DNA of 64,000 nt from DATLGB01 sp038258425 (GTDB lineage: Bacteria > Actinomycetota > Thermoleophilia > Solirubrobacterales > Solirubrobacteraceae), in contig JBBSPV010000001.1 of the NCBI GenBank assembly GCA_038258425.1, positions 186,001-250,000 on the forward strand. Direction: 5' to 3'. The notes beneath the pieces are model-generated. The model had not been told where the DNA came from. It worked only from the letters and a program-made list of their open reading frames with translations, and made no database searches. Shown here piece after piece: positions 24,007 through 33,165 of this stretch. The position numbers and the translations under genes were made by a program. Positions within the stretch are counted from its first letter, which is position 1. Each line of letters begins with the position of its first letter.

Positions 24007-25493
24007 TCGCCGACGCCCCGGCCTGGATCGACGCCGCCGAGTGCCTGGCCCCGCGGACGCAGGCCTTCGTCGGCGGCGCCTTCGTCCCCGCCGCGAGCGG
24101 TGCGACGTTCGCCGACCACAGCCCGCGCGACGGCCGGTGGCTCGCCGACGTCGCCCGCTGCGGCGCCGGGGACGTCGACGGCGCGGTCGCCGCCGCCCGC
24201 GCCGCCTTCGACGCAGGAACCTGGAGCCGCTGCGCGCCCGCCGAGCGCCGCCGGGTGCTCCTGCGCCTCGCCGACCTCGTGGAGGCGAGGTTCGACGATC
24301 TCGCCCTGCTCGAGGCGCTCGACGTGGGCAAGCCGATCGGCGAGGCCCGGCGCGTCGACGTCCCGAGCGCTGCGGCCTGCCTGCGCTTCTACGCCGAGGC
24401 GCTCGACAAGGTCACGGGCGAGACCGCCCCGGTCGGCCCGGACGCCCTCGCCCTCGTCGAGCGCGAGCCGCTCGGCGTCGTCGGGGCGGTCGTCCCGTGG
24501 AACTACCCCCTGATCATCACCGCGTGGAAGCTCGGGCCGGCCCTGGCCACGGGCAACTCGGTGATCCTCAAGCCCGCGGAGCAGTCGCCGCTGTCGGCGC
24601 TGCTGCTCGCCGAGCTGGCGGCGCAGGCCGGCCTGCCCGACGGCGTCCTCTCGGTGCTGCCCGGCTTCGGGCCCGAGGTGGGCGAGCCGCTCGGCCGCCA
24701 CCCGGACGTCGACAAGGTCGCGTTCACCGGCTCGGTCGAGGTGGGCCGGCGCTTCCTCGTCTACGCGGGCGAGTCCAACGGCAAGGCCGTCTCGCTCGAG
24801 CTCGGGGGCAAGAGCCCCCAGGTCGTGCTCGCCGACGTCGCGGATCTCGACGCGGCGGCGAGCGCGGTCGCCTGGGGCATCTTCTACAACGCCGGCCAGA
24901 CCTGCCACGCGGGCTCGCGGCTCGTCGTCGAGCGCGCCGTCCGCGACGAGCTGCTCGAGCGCGTGCTCGCGACGGCCGCCGGGCTGCAGCCGGGGGACCC
25001 GCTGGACCCGGCCAGCACCGTCGGGAGCCTCGTCGGGGAGCAGGAGGCGGTTCGCGTGCTCGGCGCCGTCGAGGCCGCGCGGGCCGCGGGCGCCGAGCTG
25101 CTGTGCGGCGGCGAGCGGGCCGACCCGGTGCCGGGCGGCAGCTACGTGCGGCCGACCGTCCTGGGCGCGGTGGCGCCCGGGGACCCCATGGTGCGCGAGG
25201 AGGTGTTCGGCCCGGTGCTCTGCGTCCAGGACGCCGACGACGCCGAGCACGCCGTGTGGCTCGCGCAGGACACGCCCTACGGCCTCGCCGCCGCCGTGTG
25301 GACGCGCGAGGTCGCCACCGCCCACCGCGTCGCCCGCCGCCTGCGGGCGGGGACCGTGTGGGTCAACACCTACGACGCGGGAAGCCTGATGACGCCGTTC
25401 GGCGGCATGCGGGCCTCCGGCCACGGCCGCGACCGGTCCTTGCACGCCCTGGACTCTTACACGCAGCTCAAGACGACATGGGTGGCGCTGTGA
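24003..25493 (+). CDS. NAD(P)-dependent aldehyde dehydrogenase
   Basis: 496 residues, full-length ALDH. Cofactor region VVPWNYPLIITAWKLGPA near 165, catalytic Glu in SLELGGKSPQV near 265 and catalytic Cys in YNAGQTCHAGSRL near 300. C-terminal FGGMRASGHGRDRS is also typical. It oxidises an aldehyde to the acid. Its start overlaps the stop of the enolase-type gene by 4 bases (GTGA), and its own stop overlaps the next start in the same way, so the four enzymes are one translational unit. It resembles betaine-aldehyde and aminobutyraldehyde dehydrogenases in general plan. The substrate is probably produced by a neighbouring enzyme. Confidence 0.9.
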   Translation: MIADAPAWIDAAECLAPRTQAFVGGAFVPAASGATFADHSPRDGRWLADVARCGAGDVDGAVAAARAAFDAGTWSRCAPAERRRVLLRLADLVEARFDDLALLEALDVGKPIGEARRVDVPSAAACLRFYAEALDKVTGETAPVGPDALALVEREPLGVVGAVVPWNYPLIITAWKLGPALATGNSVILKPAEQSPLSALLLAELAAQAGLPDGVLSVLPGFGPEVGEPLGRHPDVDKVAFTGSVEVGRRFLVYAGESNGKAVSLELGGKSPQVVLADVADLDAAASAVAWGIFYNAGQTCHAGSRLVVERAVRDELLERVLATAAGLQPGDPLDPASTVGSLVGEQEAVRVLGAVEAARAAGAELLCGGERADPVPGGSYVRPTVLGAVAPGDPMVREEVFGPVLCVQDADDAEHAVWLAQDTPYGLAAAVWTREVATAHRVARRLRAGTVWVNTYDAGSLMTPFGGMRASGHGRDRSLHALDSYTQLKTTWVAL

Positions 25494-26413
25494 CGGGAGA
25501 GCGCGTCGGGTTCGTCGGCCTCGGCCACATGGGCGCGTCCATGTGCGAGCAGGTCGTGCGCGCGGGCTTCGAGGTGACGGCCTTCGACCTGCGCCCGGAG
25601 GCCGTGGCCGCCGCCGCCGGACTCGGCGCCCGGCCCGCCGGCTCCGTGGCGGAGTGCGCCGCCGCGGCCGACCTGCTGGTGACCATGCTGCCGGGCCCGC
25701 CGCAGGTCGAGGCGGTCATGCTCGGCGACGACGGCGCGCTCGCGGCCCTGGCGCCGGGGAGCCTGGCCATCGACATGAGCACGAGCTCGGCCGCCGTGGG
25801 CGAGCGGGTCGCGGCCGCGGGCGCCGCCCGCGGCGTCGCCGTCGTCGACGCCCCCGTGGCGGACGCCCTGCGCGCCCCGGAGGGTCGGCTGCACATCTTC
25901 GTCGGCGGGGACGCGGCGGACGTCTCGCGCGCGCGTCCGCTGCTCGAGGCCATGGGCGACCCGGACGGCATCGTCCACGTCGGGGGGCACGGGGCGGGCT
26001 ACGCGGTCAAGCTCCTCGTCAACCTCCAGTGGTTCGTCCACGCCGCGGTCGCCGCCGAGGCGCTGGCCATGGGCGCGCGGGCCGGCATCGACGTGCGTGC
26101 GCTGCACGCGATCTTCGCCGCCGGCCCCGCCCGCAGCGCCTTCCTCGAACACGAGGCGCTCGAGGTCCTCGAGCACGGCGAGTACGGCGAGCGCTTCCCG
26201 CTCGCGCTCGTGGCCAAGGACCTCGGGCTCGCGCTGGAGCTCGCCGAGACGACCGGCGTGCCGACCCCCGTGAGCCGGCACACGCGCGACGTCTACGAGC
26301 AGGCCCGGGCCGAGCTCGGCGACGGCGCCGGGGAGATGGGCGCCGTGCAGCTGGTCGAGCGGCTCACGGGCACCCGGCTGCGCTTCGAGCTCGAGCCGGC
26401 CCGTGCCGGCTGA
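25490..26413 (+). CDS. beta-hydroxyacid dehydrogenase (3-hydroxyisobutyrate dehydrogenase family)
   Basis: 307 residues. N-terminal Rossmann fold RVGFVGLGHMGASMCEQVV near residue 5. The catalytic lysine is in GHGAGYAVKLLVNLQW near 170, and the all-helical C-terminal domain is of family length. The usual substrate-binding DAPVSGG segment is DAPVADALRAPEGRL here, so the Ser-Gly-Gly carboxylate clamp is absent and the substrate probably differs from the known members (tartronate semialdehyde, hydroxyisobutyrate). The GTG start overlaps the ALDH stop by 4 bases. The next gene starts 11 bases before this stop. Confidence 0.85.
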   Translation: MTGERVGFVGLGHMGASMCEQVVRAGFEVTAFDLRPEAVAAAAGLGARPAGSVAECAAAADLLVTMLPGPPQVEAVMLGDDGALAALAPGSLAIDMSTSSAAVGERVAAAGAARGVAVVDAPVADALRAPEGRLHIFVGGDAADVSRARPLLEAMGDPDGIVHVGGHGAGYAVKLLVNLQWFVHAAVAAEALAMGARAGIDVRALHAIFAAGPARSAFLEHEALEVLEHGEYGERFPLALVAKDLGLALELAETTGVPTPVSRHTRDVYEQARAELGDGAGEMGAVQLVERLTGTRLRFELEPARAG

Positions 26414-27542
26414 CGTCGCCCTGCGCATGCCGGTCCGGCCCGAGGTCACCTTCGGCGCCGGCGCCGCGCTGAGCCTGCCGGCGCTCGTGCGCGGGCTCGG
26501 GCACCAGCGCGCGTTCGTGGTCACCGATCAGGGGCTCGTCGCCGCCGGCGTCGCCCCGGGCGTGCTCGACGGCCTCGGCGCGGCCGGCCTGCAGACCGGC
26601 GTCTTCGACGGCGTCGGCCGCAATCCCGACCTGGCGGCGGTGGTGGAGGGCTCGCTCGCGCTGCGGGCCTTCGGGCCGTGCGCGATCGTGGCCCTGGGGG
26701 GCGGCTCCCCGATCGACGCGGCGAAGGCCATCGCCCTGCACGCCGCCAACGACCGGCCCGTCGCCGAGCTCGGCCTCGCCGCCGGCGACCTCGAGCCCGC
26801 GGGCCCCATCCTGGCCGTACCGACGACCGCCGGGACGGGCACCGAGACCAACGGCTTCGGGGTCATCGACGACCCGGGCGCGCACGTCAAGCGCTACGTC
26901 GGCCACGCGTCGACCGTGCCGCGCTGCGCGGTGCTCGATCCGGTCCTGACCCTGAGCGCACCACCGGAGGTGACCGCGGCGTGCGGGATCGACGTGCTCG
27001 CCCACGCCGTCGAGTCCCTGCAGGCCCGCGTCGCCAACGCCTACTCGGCCGCCCTGGCGCTCGAGGCCGCGGCGGTCGTCGTGCGCCGCCTGCCGGGCGT
27101 CGTGGCCGACGGCCGCGACCTCGACGGCCGCGCGGCCCTGCTGCTCGCGTCCCACCTCGCCGGGCTCGCCTTCGCCGCGACGGGCCTCGGCCTCGCCCAC
27201 GCCATCGGCCACGCCCTCTCCGCCCGCTATGGCACGGCGCACGGCGTGGCCCTTGCCGCGGTGCTGGCGCAGGTCGTGCAGCTCAACCTCGCCGAGCGCC
27301 CGGCCGAGACCGCGCGGCTCGCCGCCGTCGCGGGGATCGCCGGCGGCCCGGCCGAGGTGCCCGCCGCCGTCGCGACGCTGCGCGACGCGGTCGGGTTGCC
27401 CGGCGGTCTCCGCCGGCTCGGCGTCCCGCACGCGGATCTGCCGGCCGTGGGCGCCGACGCCCGGGCCGACGTCGTCATCGCCAACGCGCCGCGGGTGCCG
27501 TCCGCGCCCGAGCTGGTCGACCTGCTGCGCGCGGCGTTCTGA
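26403..27542 (+). CDS. iron-containing alcohol dehydrogenase family protein
   Basis: 379 residues. NAD-binding ALGGGSPIDAAKAIAL near 98 and PTTAGTGTETNGFGVI near 140. Metal ligands are Asp and His in CGIDVLAHAVESLQA near 195-202 and His in GLAHAIGHALSARYGTAHG near 262-280. Family members reduce aldehydes or ketones, or act as maleylacetate reductases. It is the last gene of the operon and ends 3 bases from the convergent gene at 27546. The GTG start is within the preceding gene. Here it may dispose of the aldehyde or ketone formed in the pathway; direction and substrate are open. Confidence 0.85.
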   Translation: MPADVALRMPVRPEVTFGAGAALSLPALVRGLGHQRAFVVTDQGLVAAGVAPGVLDGLGAAGLQTGVFDGVGRNPDLAAVVEGSLALRAFGPCAIVALGGGSPIDAAKAIALHAANDRPVAELGLAAGDLEPAGPILAVPTTAGTGTETNGFGVIDDPGAHVKRYVGHASTVPRCAVLDPVLTLSAPPEVTAACGIDVLAHAVESLQARVANAYSAALALEAAAVVVRRLPGVVADGRDLDGRAALLLASHLAGLAFAATGLGLAHAIGHALSARYGTAHGVALAAVLAQVVQLNLAERPAETARLAAVAGIAGGPAEVPAAVATLRDAVGLPGGLRRLGVPHADLPAVGADARADVVIANAPRVPSAPELVDLLRAAF

Positions 27543-27545
27543 CGC

Positions 27546-27896
27546 TCAGGCGCTCGTCCCGTCGAGGTGCTGCAGCAGCTCGTGGGCGGCGAGCTCGACC
27601 GCCTTGTGCCGCCACTCCGCGGCGCGGTAGTGGCACGCGATCAGGCCCATCCGGTGCACACGGCGGAAGTCGCCGTAGACGAAGGCGTAGCGGGCCTTGG
27701 TCGCCTCCGCTGCGCCCTCGGTCAGGCCGAGGTGCCACTCGGCATAGGCCTCCCAGCCGTGCGACTCCAGGAAGCGGTTCTCCGCGTCGGCACGCGGCTG
27801 GACCTCGCCCCACTCGCTCTGGAGCACGTACTGGCGCGCGTCGATGAGCGCGTGCGCGCGGGCCACGGCCCGGTCGTTGAGCGCGTACGCCGCCAC
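27546..27896 (-). CDS. conserved hypothetical protein, small and helical
   Basis: 116 residues, soluble, rich in Ala, Arg and aromatic residues: VAAYALNDRAVARAHALIDA at the start, then SHGWEAYAEWHLGLTEGAAEA and YAFVYGDFRRVHRMGLIACH. I recall similar short proteins in actinobacterial genomes with no function assigned. No membrane segment or known catalytic motif is seen. It is convergent with the iron-type alcohol dehydrogenase and divergent from the glutamine-synthetase-like gene. The GTG at 27896 gives the expected length. Confidence 0.6.
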   Translation of the reverse strand: MAAYALNDRAVARAHALIDARQYVLQSEWGEVQPRADAENRFLESHGWEAYAEWHLGLTEGAAEATKARYAFVYGDFRRVHRMGLIACHYRAAEWRHKAVELAAHELLQHLDGTSA

Positions 27897-27974
27897 GGGG
27901 CCAGTCTGCCAGCCCTGCCCCCGGGCCGCACGTAGGATGCCCCGGCCCGCCCGCCGCGCCCGAGGAGAACCGCC

Positions 27975-29312
27975 GTGTCCCTGTCGCTCGAAGACCTCCA
28001 GTCCGCCGTCGACACCGGGGCCGTGGACACCGTGCTGCTCGCGATCACGGACATGCAGGGCCGGCTGCAGGGCAAGCGGCTGACCGCGTCGCACTTCCTG
28101 GAGTCCGTCGTGCCCGACAACGCCGAGGGCTGCAACTACCTCCTGGCGGTCGACGTGGAGATGAACACCGTCGAGGGCTACGCGCTGACCTCGTGGGAGA
28201 CGGGCTACGGCGACTTCGTCATGCGGCCGGATCTCGACTCCCTGCGGATGATCCCGTGGCACCCGGGCACCGCCCTGTGCACCGCCGACGTCGTCTGGCA
28301 CGACGGGACCCCGGTCGCGCCGTCCCCGCGCCAGGTCCTGCGCCGTCAGCTGGACCGCCTCGCCGAGCGCGGCTGGGGGGCCAACGCGGCCACGGAGCTC
28401 GAGTTCATCCTCTTCCGCGAGACCTACGAGGACGCCCAGCTCAAGCGCTACCGGGACCTGCGGCCGGCCAACCTCTACAACGTCGACTACTCCCTGCTCG
28501 GGACGGGCCGGGTCGAGCCGCTGATCCGCCGCATCCGCAACGAGATGTCCGGGGCCGGCTTCGTGGTGGAGACCTCCAAGGGCGAGTGCAACCTCGGGCA
28601 GCACGAGATCAACTTCCGCTACGCCGACGCGCTGCGCACCGCCGACGAGCACGTGATCTTCAAGACGGGCGCCAAGGAGATCGCCGCGCAGGAGGACATG
28701 GCCATCACCTTCATGGCGAAGTTCGACGAGCGCGAGGGCTCGAGCTGCCACGTGCACCTCTCGCTCGCCGAGCTCGACGGCGGCGGCGCGGTGTTCGAGC
28801 GCGACGAGGGCGTCTTCGACGCCTTCCTCGCCGGCCAGCTCGCGGCCCTGCGCGAGCTGACCCTGCTGCACGCCCCGAACGTCAACTCCTACAAGCGCTA
28901 CGCGGCCGCCTCCTTCGCGCCGACTGCGGTCGCCTGGGGCCGCGACAACCGCACCTGCTCGCTGCGGGTCGTCGGCCACGGCCCCGCCGAGCGCGTCGAG
29001 CTGCGCAGCCCCGGCGCCGACGTCAACCCCTACCTCTCGCTGGCCGCCATGATCGCGGCCGGCCTGCACGGCATCGACGCGGGCCTGGAGCTCGAGGACG
29101 CGCTGGAGGGCAACGCCTACACCTCGGACAAGCCGACGCTGCCGACCACGCTGCGCGACGCCCGCGAGCTGTTCGCCGGCAGCGCGCTCGCGCGGGAGGC
29201 GCTCGGCGACGAGGTCGTCGAGCACTACCTCAACGCCGCCCGGGTGGAGCTCGAGCAGTTCGACGCCGCGGTGACCGACTGGGAGCGCGTACGCGGATTC
29301 GAACGCCTGTAG
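27975..29312 (+). CDS. glutamine synthetase-family ligase, probably gamma-glutamyl-amine synthetase
   Basis: 445 residues, type I glutamine-synthetase fold. Metal-binding Glu in ATELEFILF near 137, the GECNLGQHEINF segment near 205, His in SSCHVHLSLAE near 260, and RVELRSPGADVNPYL near 345. The Tyr used for adenylylation in true GlnA and its surrounding loop are not recognisable. Relatives such as PuuA and GlnA3/GlnA4 join glutamate to putrescine, other polyamines or ethanolamine. The following permease, aldehyde dehydrogenase and other oxidoreductases support such a role rather than ammonia assimilation. GAGGAG 7 bases before the GTG is a good ribosome site. The amine cannot be identified from sequence. 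Confidence 0.82.
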   Translation: MSLSLEDLQSAVDTGAVDTVLLAITDMQGRLQGKRLTASHFLESVVPDNAEGCNYLLAVDVEMNTVEGYALTSWETGYGDFVMRPDLDSLRMIPWHPGTALCTADVVWHDGTPVAPSPRQVLRRQLDRLAERGWGANAATELEFILFRETYEDAQLKRYRDLRPANLYNVDYSLLGTGRVEPLIRRIRNEMSGAGFVVETSKGECNLGQHEINFRYADALRTADEHVIFKTGAKEIAAQEDMAITFMAKFDEREGSSCHVHLSLAELDGGGAVFERDEGVFDAFLAGQLAALRELTLLHAPNVNSYKRYAAASFAPTAVAWGRDNRTCSLRVVGHGPAERVELRSPGADVNPYLSLAAMIAAGLHGIDAGLELEDALEGNAYTSDKPTLPTTLRDARELFAGSALAREALGDEVVEHYLNAARVELEQFDAAVTDWERVRGFERL

Positions 29313-29336
29313 GGGCCGGCTTGGCCGTTGCGGCCA

Positions 29337-29366
29337 TTGACACCCGTCGGCGACCACCCGTAGATT
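29337..29366 (+). promoter_or_regulatory. promoter before the APC permease
   Basis: TTGACA (29337-29342), an 18-base spacer and TAGATT (29361-29366) form the strongest sigma-70-type promoter seen in the window. Transcription would give a leader of about 55 bases with AGGAGAGGGGG before the ATG at 29427, so the permease and later genes can be expressed separately from the ligase. Confidence 0.65.
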
Positions 29367-29426
29367 CGCGCCAGAATCAGGAGGGACGGCGTCGAGATCG
29401 TCCTCAGGAGAGGGGGAACCGAGCAG

Positions 29427-31001
29427 ATGGCGACAATTGACGAGGGCAAGCCGGTCGAGCAGGGAGCGGACGAGAAGCGCCTGGCTGAGCTCGGCTACTC
29501 GCAGGAGCTCGACCGCAGCTGGAGCGGGTTCCAGAACTTCGCGATCTCGTTCACGATCATCTCGATCCTCGCCGGCTGCTTCACGACCTACCAGCAGGCG
29601 TGGAACAACGGCGGGCCCGTCGCCATCTCCTGGGGCTGGCCGCTGATCTCGATCCCCATCCTCATCGTCGGCTTCTGCACCTCCGAGCTCGTGTCCGCCT
29701 ACCCGACGGCCGGCGGCATCTACTGGTGGGCCGCGAAGCTCGGCGGCGCCGGGTGGGGCTGGTTCACCGGCTGGTTCAACCTCATCGGCCTCGTCGCCGT
29801 CACCGCCTCGGTCGACTACGGCTGCGCGACCTTCATGAACGCCGTCTTCGGCCTCTACGGCTTCGACCTGTTCGGCACCAACGGCAGTCCGGGTGGGCTG
29901 CTGCGAGGCACCTTCGTCCTGTTCCTCGTCATCCTGGCGCTGCACGCGGCGATCAACATCCTCGGCAGCCACCTCGTCGCGCGCTTCAACTCCATCTCCG
30001 TGTGGTGGCACGTCGCCGGCGTCGCCGTGATCATCGCCGTGCTGATCATCGTGCCGCAGAAGCACGCGAGCCTCGACTTCGTGTTCACGGAGCGGCTGAA
30101 TAACTCGGGCTTCTCCGGCTCGATGTACTGGTTCTACGTGCTGCCGCTCGGCTTCCTGCTGACGCAGTACACGATCACCGGGTTCGACTCCTGCGCCCAC
30201 ATCTCCGAGGAGACCCACGGCGCCTCCGACGCGGCCGCCAAGGGCGTCTGGCGCTCCATCTTCTACTCCGCGTCGATCGGCTGGATCCTGCTGCTGGCGC
30301 TGACCTTCCTGGCCGCCGGCTCCAAGCAGGTCGACGCCGCCTCGGGCGGCTCGATCCCGCTGCTGGAGGCCGCGCTCGGGAGCGCGTGGGTCAAGCTCGT
30401 GCTGATCATCTCCACCGTGGGCCAGTTCTTCTGCGGCATGGCCTGCCTGACGAGCTCGTCGCGCATGTGCTACGCGTTCAGCCGTGACGGCGCGATCCCC
30501 GGCTGGCGGATCTGGAGCCGCGTGAACCAGCGGCGGATGCCGTTCAACGCGGTCATCTTCATGGCCGTATGGGCGGGCATCCTCACCGTGCCGGCCGCCT
30601 TCGGCAACGCGGACGGCGTGCCCGTCGCGTTCTTCGCCGTCGTGTCCGTGGCGGTCATCGGCCTCTACATCGCCTACGTGATCCCGGTGTTCCTGCGCTG
30701 GCGGGTCGGCGACGACTTCGAGCCCGGCCCGTGGAACAACGGTCGCAAGTACCGCTGGATGAACATCCTGGCCACGATCTGGGTCGGGATCATCACGATC
30801 ATCTTCATCCTGCCCACCTCGCCCGCGGGCGTCCCGTTCAACAAGGCCTTCTCCTGGGAGGCGGTCAACTACGCGCCCATCGTCACGGGCGGGGTGATCC
30901 TGGCGGTCGGGATCTGGTGGGTCGTCTCCGCGCGCAAGACGTTCACGGGTCCACGCCACACGGTCTCCGAGATCGACGAGGAGATCGCGCTGGACGCCTA
31001 G
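29427..31001 (+). CDS. APC-superfamily amino acid/amine permease
   Basis: 524 residues with about 12 membrane segments. The first contains the APC motif SFTIISILAGCFTTYQQAW, and the consensus GFCTSELVSAYPTAGGIYWWAAKLGG near 85-110 is typical of GABA/choline/polyamine-type members. ITGFDSCAHISEETHGASDA near 255 is another family landmark. Imports an amino acid, amine or polyamine with an ion gradient. Its place after the gamma-glutamyl ligase and before an aldehyde dehydrogenase suggests that it brings in the substrate of this pathway. It has its own promoter. Confidence 0.9.
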   Translation: MATIDEGKPVEQGADEKRLAELGYSQELDRSWSGFQNFAISFTIISILAGCFTTYQQAWNNGGPVAISWGWPLISIPILIVGFCTSELVSAYPTAGGIYWWAAKLGGAGWGWFTGWFNLIGLVAVTASVDYGCATFMNAVFGLYGFDLFGTNGSPGGLLRGTFVLFLVILALHAAINILGSHLVARFNSISVWWHVAGVAVIIAVLIIVPQKHASLDFVFTERLNNSGFSGSMYWFYVLPLGFLLTQYTITGFDSCAHISEETHGASDAAAKGVWRSIFYSASIGWILLLALTFLAAGSKQVDAASGGSIPLLEAALGSAWVKLVLIISTVGQFFCGMACLTSSSRMCYAFSRDGAIPGWRIWSRVNQRRMPFNAVIFMAVWAGILTVPAAFGNADGVPVAFFAVVSVAVIGLYIAYVIPVFLRWRVGDDFEPGPWNNGRKYRWMNILATIWVGIITIIFILPTSPAGVPFNKAFSWEAVNYAPIVTGGVILAVGIWWVVSARKTFTGPRHTVSEIDEEIALDA

Positions 31002-31007
31002 CGCGAC

Positions 31008-31013
31008 TAGCGT
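31008..31013 (+). promoter_or_regulatory. -10 box of a possible leaderless promoter for the second ALDH
   Basis: TAGCGT lies 7 bases before the GTG at 31021. No convincing -35 is seen, so the gene may mainly be read through from the permease 19 bases upstream. Confidence 0.35.
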
Positions 31014-31020
31014 CGGCGCT

Positions 31021-32394
31021 GTGAGCCCCGACATCCTGACCGTCCTCGAGCCGGCGACGGAAGCCGTGCTCGAGGAGATCCCTCGCGCGGGCGTGGCCGA
31101 GACGGACGCGGCCGTCGCCCGCGCGACGGCCGCGTTGCCCGCCTGGCGCGCCGTGGCGCCTGGGGACCGGGCGCGGTTGCTCGGCCGCGTCGCGGCGGCC
31201 ATGGAGGCCGACCTCGAGCGCCTGGCCCTCCTCGAGGCCCGCAACGCCGGCAAGCCGATCGCGGCCGCCCGCGGGGAGATCGGCATGGCGGCGGACACCT
31301 TCCGCTACTACGCCGGCGCGCCCGAGCGGCTGCTCGGAGCCACGATCCCCGTGGCCGGCGGGGTGGCCATGACCTTCCGCGAGCCGCTCGGCGTGGTCGG
31401 GCTGATCACGCCGTGGAACTTCCCGCTGGCGATCGCCAGCTGGAAGATGGGCCCGGCGCTGGCGGCGGGCAACACCGTCGTGCTCAAGCCGGCCGAGCTC
31501 ACGCCGCTGACCGCCCTGGCCTTCGAGCGGCTCGCCCTCGAGGCCGGCCTGCCCGAGGGCGTGGTCAACGTCGTGCCCGGGCCCGGCTCGACCTGCGGCC
31601 AGCGCCTCGTCGACCATCCCGACGTCGCCAAGGTGGCCTTCACGGGCTCCACCGAGGTCGGCCGCCGGATCGCCGCGGGGGCCGCGCAGACGATCAAGCG
31701 CGTGACGCTCGAGCTCGGCGGCAAGTCGGCCAACGTCGTGTTCGCCGACGCCGACCTCGAGGCGGCCGCGGCCGCCGCGCCCTCGGCGTTCCTCGACAAC
31801 GCGGGCCAGGACTGCTGCGCGCGCTCGCGCATCCTCGTCCAGCGCTCCGCGCTCGACGCCTTCCTCGCCGCGCTGGAGCCCGCCGTCGCAGCGGTCCGCG
31901 TCGGCGATCCGCTCGACCCCGAGACCGACATGGGGCCGCTCATCTCGGCCGCGCGGCTCGCCGAGGTCGGCAGCTACGTCCCCGGCGACGCGAGGGTGGC
32001 CATCCGCGGCCGGGCGCCCGAGGGTCCCGGCTTCTGGTTCCCGCCCACGGTGCTCTGCCCGGTGGAGCCCGGCGACCGCGCCGTGAGGGAGGAGATCTTC
32101 GGGCCGGTCGCCGCGGTGCTGCCCTTCGACACCGAGGCGGAGGCGATCGCGCTGGCCAACGACTCGATCTACGGCCTCTCCGGGTCGATCTGGACGCGCG
32201 ACGGCGCCAGGGCCATGCGGGTCACGCGCGCGATCGAGGCGGGCAACCTCTCCATCAACTCCAACGCGTCGGTGCGGGTGGCCACGCCGTTCGGCGGCTT
32301 CAAGCAGTCCGGCGTCGGCCGCGAGCTCGGCCCCCACGCGACGGACCACTACACGGAGGTCAAGACGGTCTTCATGGCCACGGAGGGACGCTGA
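31021..32394 (+). CDS. NAD(P)-dependent aldehyde dehydrogenase (amine pathway)
   Basis: 457 residues, slightly short for the family because the N-terminus begins directly with the catalytic fold. ITPWNFPLAIASWKMGPA near 130, catalytic Glu in TLELGGKSANVVFADADL near 237 and catalytic Cys in NAGQDCCARSRIL near 265. FGGFKQSGVGRELGP near the end is typical of the betaine-aldehyde and gamma-aminobutyraldehyde group. In this operon it would oxidise the aldehyde released when the amine or its gamma-glutamyl derivative is deaminated. The substrate is inferred from context only. Confidence 0.88.
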   Translation: MSPDILTVLEPATEAVLEEIPRAGVAETDAAVARATAALPAWRAVAPGDRARLLGRVAAAMEADLERLALLEARNAGKPIAAARGEIGMAADTFRYYAGAPERLLGATIPVAGGVAMTFREPLGVVGLITPWNFPLAIASWKMGPALAAGNTVVLKPAELTPLTALAFERLALEAGLPEGVVNVVPGPGSTCGQRLVDHPDVAKVAFTGSTEVGRRIAAGAAQTIKRVTLELGGKSANVVFADADLEAAAAAAPSAFLDNAGQDCCARSRILVQRSALDAFLAALEPAVAAVRVGDPLDPETDMGPLISAARLAEVGSYVPGDARVAIRGRAPEGPGFWFPPTVLCPVEPGDRAVREEIFGPVAAVLPFDTEAEAIALANDSIYGLSGSIWTRDGARAMRVTRAIEAGNLSINSNASVRVATPFGGFKQSGVGRELGPHATDHYTEVKTVFMATEGR

Positions 32395-32396
32395 GC

Positions 32397-33161
32397 ATGG
32401 CCGGACGGCTCGAGGGCAAGGTGTGCGTGGTCACGGGCGCGGCGAGCGGCATCGGCGCCGAGACCGCCCGGCGCTTCGGCGCGGAGGGCGCGACGGTGGT
32501 CGGCGTCGACCTCGGGCCGGACTCGGTGGGCGACCTCGCCCTCCAGGCCGACGTCGCCGACGAGGCGGCCGTCCGGGACACGTACGCGCAGGCCCGCGAG
32601 GCCTACGGGCGCATCGACGTGCTCTTCAACAACGCGGGGATCAACCCCACCGACGACGGCTCCGTGCTGGACACGGAGCTCGACGTCTACCAGCGCGTCC
32701 AGGACGTCAACGTGCGCAGCGTGTTCCTCTGCTGCAAGCACGGCATCCCCCACCTGCTCGAGAACCCCGGCCCGCAGAAGGGGTCCGTGATCAACACCGC
32801 GTCATTCGTGGCGATCATGGGCGCCGCGACCTCGCAGATCTCCTACACGGCGTCCAAGGGCGCGGTGCTCGCCATGTCGCGCGAGATGGGCGTCCAGTTC
32901 GGCCGCCAGGGCGTGCGGGTCAACGCGCTGTGCCCGGGCCCGGTGGACACGCCGCTGCTGCAGGAGCTGTTCCTCTCGGACCCGGCGAAGGCCGCCCGCC
33001 GGCTCGTGCACCTGCCGATGGGCCGCTTCGCCGAGGCCCACGAGATCGCCGGGGGCGCGCTGTTCCTCGCCTCGGAGGACTCGTCCTACATGACCGGCTC
33101 GACGTTCCTCGTCGACGGCGGCCTGTCCGGCGCCTACGTGACGGCCCAGGTCATGGAGTAG
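32397..33161 (+). CDS. short-chain dehydrogenase/reductase (amine pathway)
   Basis: 254 residues, classical SDR. Cofactor site TGAASGIGAE near 15, Asp in VVGVDLGPDS favouring NAD, NNAG near 80, and catalytic YTASKGAVLAM near 150. The C-terminal YMTGSTFLVDGGLSGAY is typical. It follows the ALDH by 2 bases and precedes the flavoprotein by 4, so it is part of the same operon. It could oxidise an alcohol group of the substrate to the aldehyde used by the ALDH, but the substrate is not identified. Confidence 0.88.
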   Translation: MAGRLEGKVCVVTGAASGIGAETARRFGAEGATVVGVDLGPDSVGDLALQADVADEAAVRDTYAQAREAYGRIDVLFNNAGINPTDDGSVLDTELDVYQRVQDVNVRSVFLCCKHGIPHLLENPGPQKGSVINTASFVAIMGAATSQISYTASKGAVLAMSREMGVQFGRQGVRVNALCPGPVDTPLLQELFLSDPAKAARRLVHLPMGRFAEAHEIAGGALFLASEDSSYMTGSTFLVDGGLSGAYVTAQVME

Positions 33162-33165
33162 GGCG

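Noticed and set aside
27546..31298. A 1250-codon open frame on the minus strand opposite the glutamine-synthetase-like and permease genes
   Set aside because: Its sequence is low-complexity Val/Asp/Glu/Arg-rich as expected for the complement of GC-rich coding DNA, while the plus strand encodes clear conserved proteins; only the last 117 codons are a real gene.
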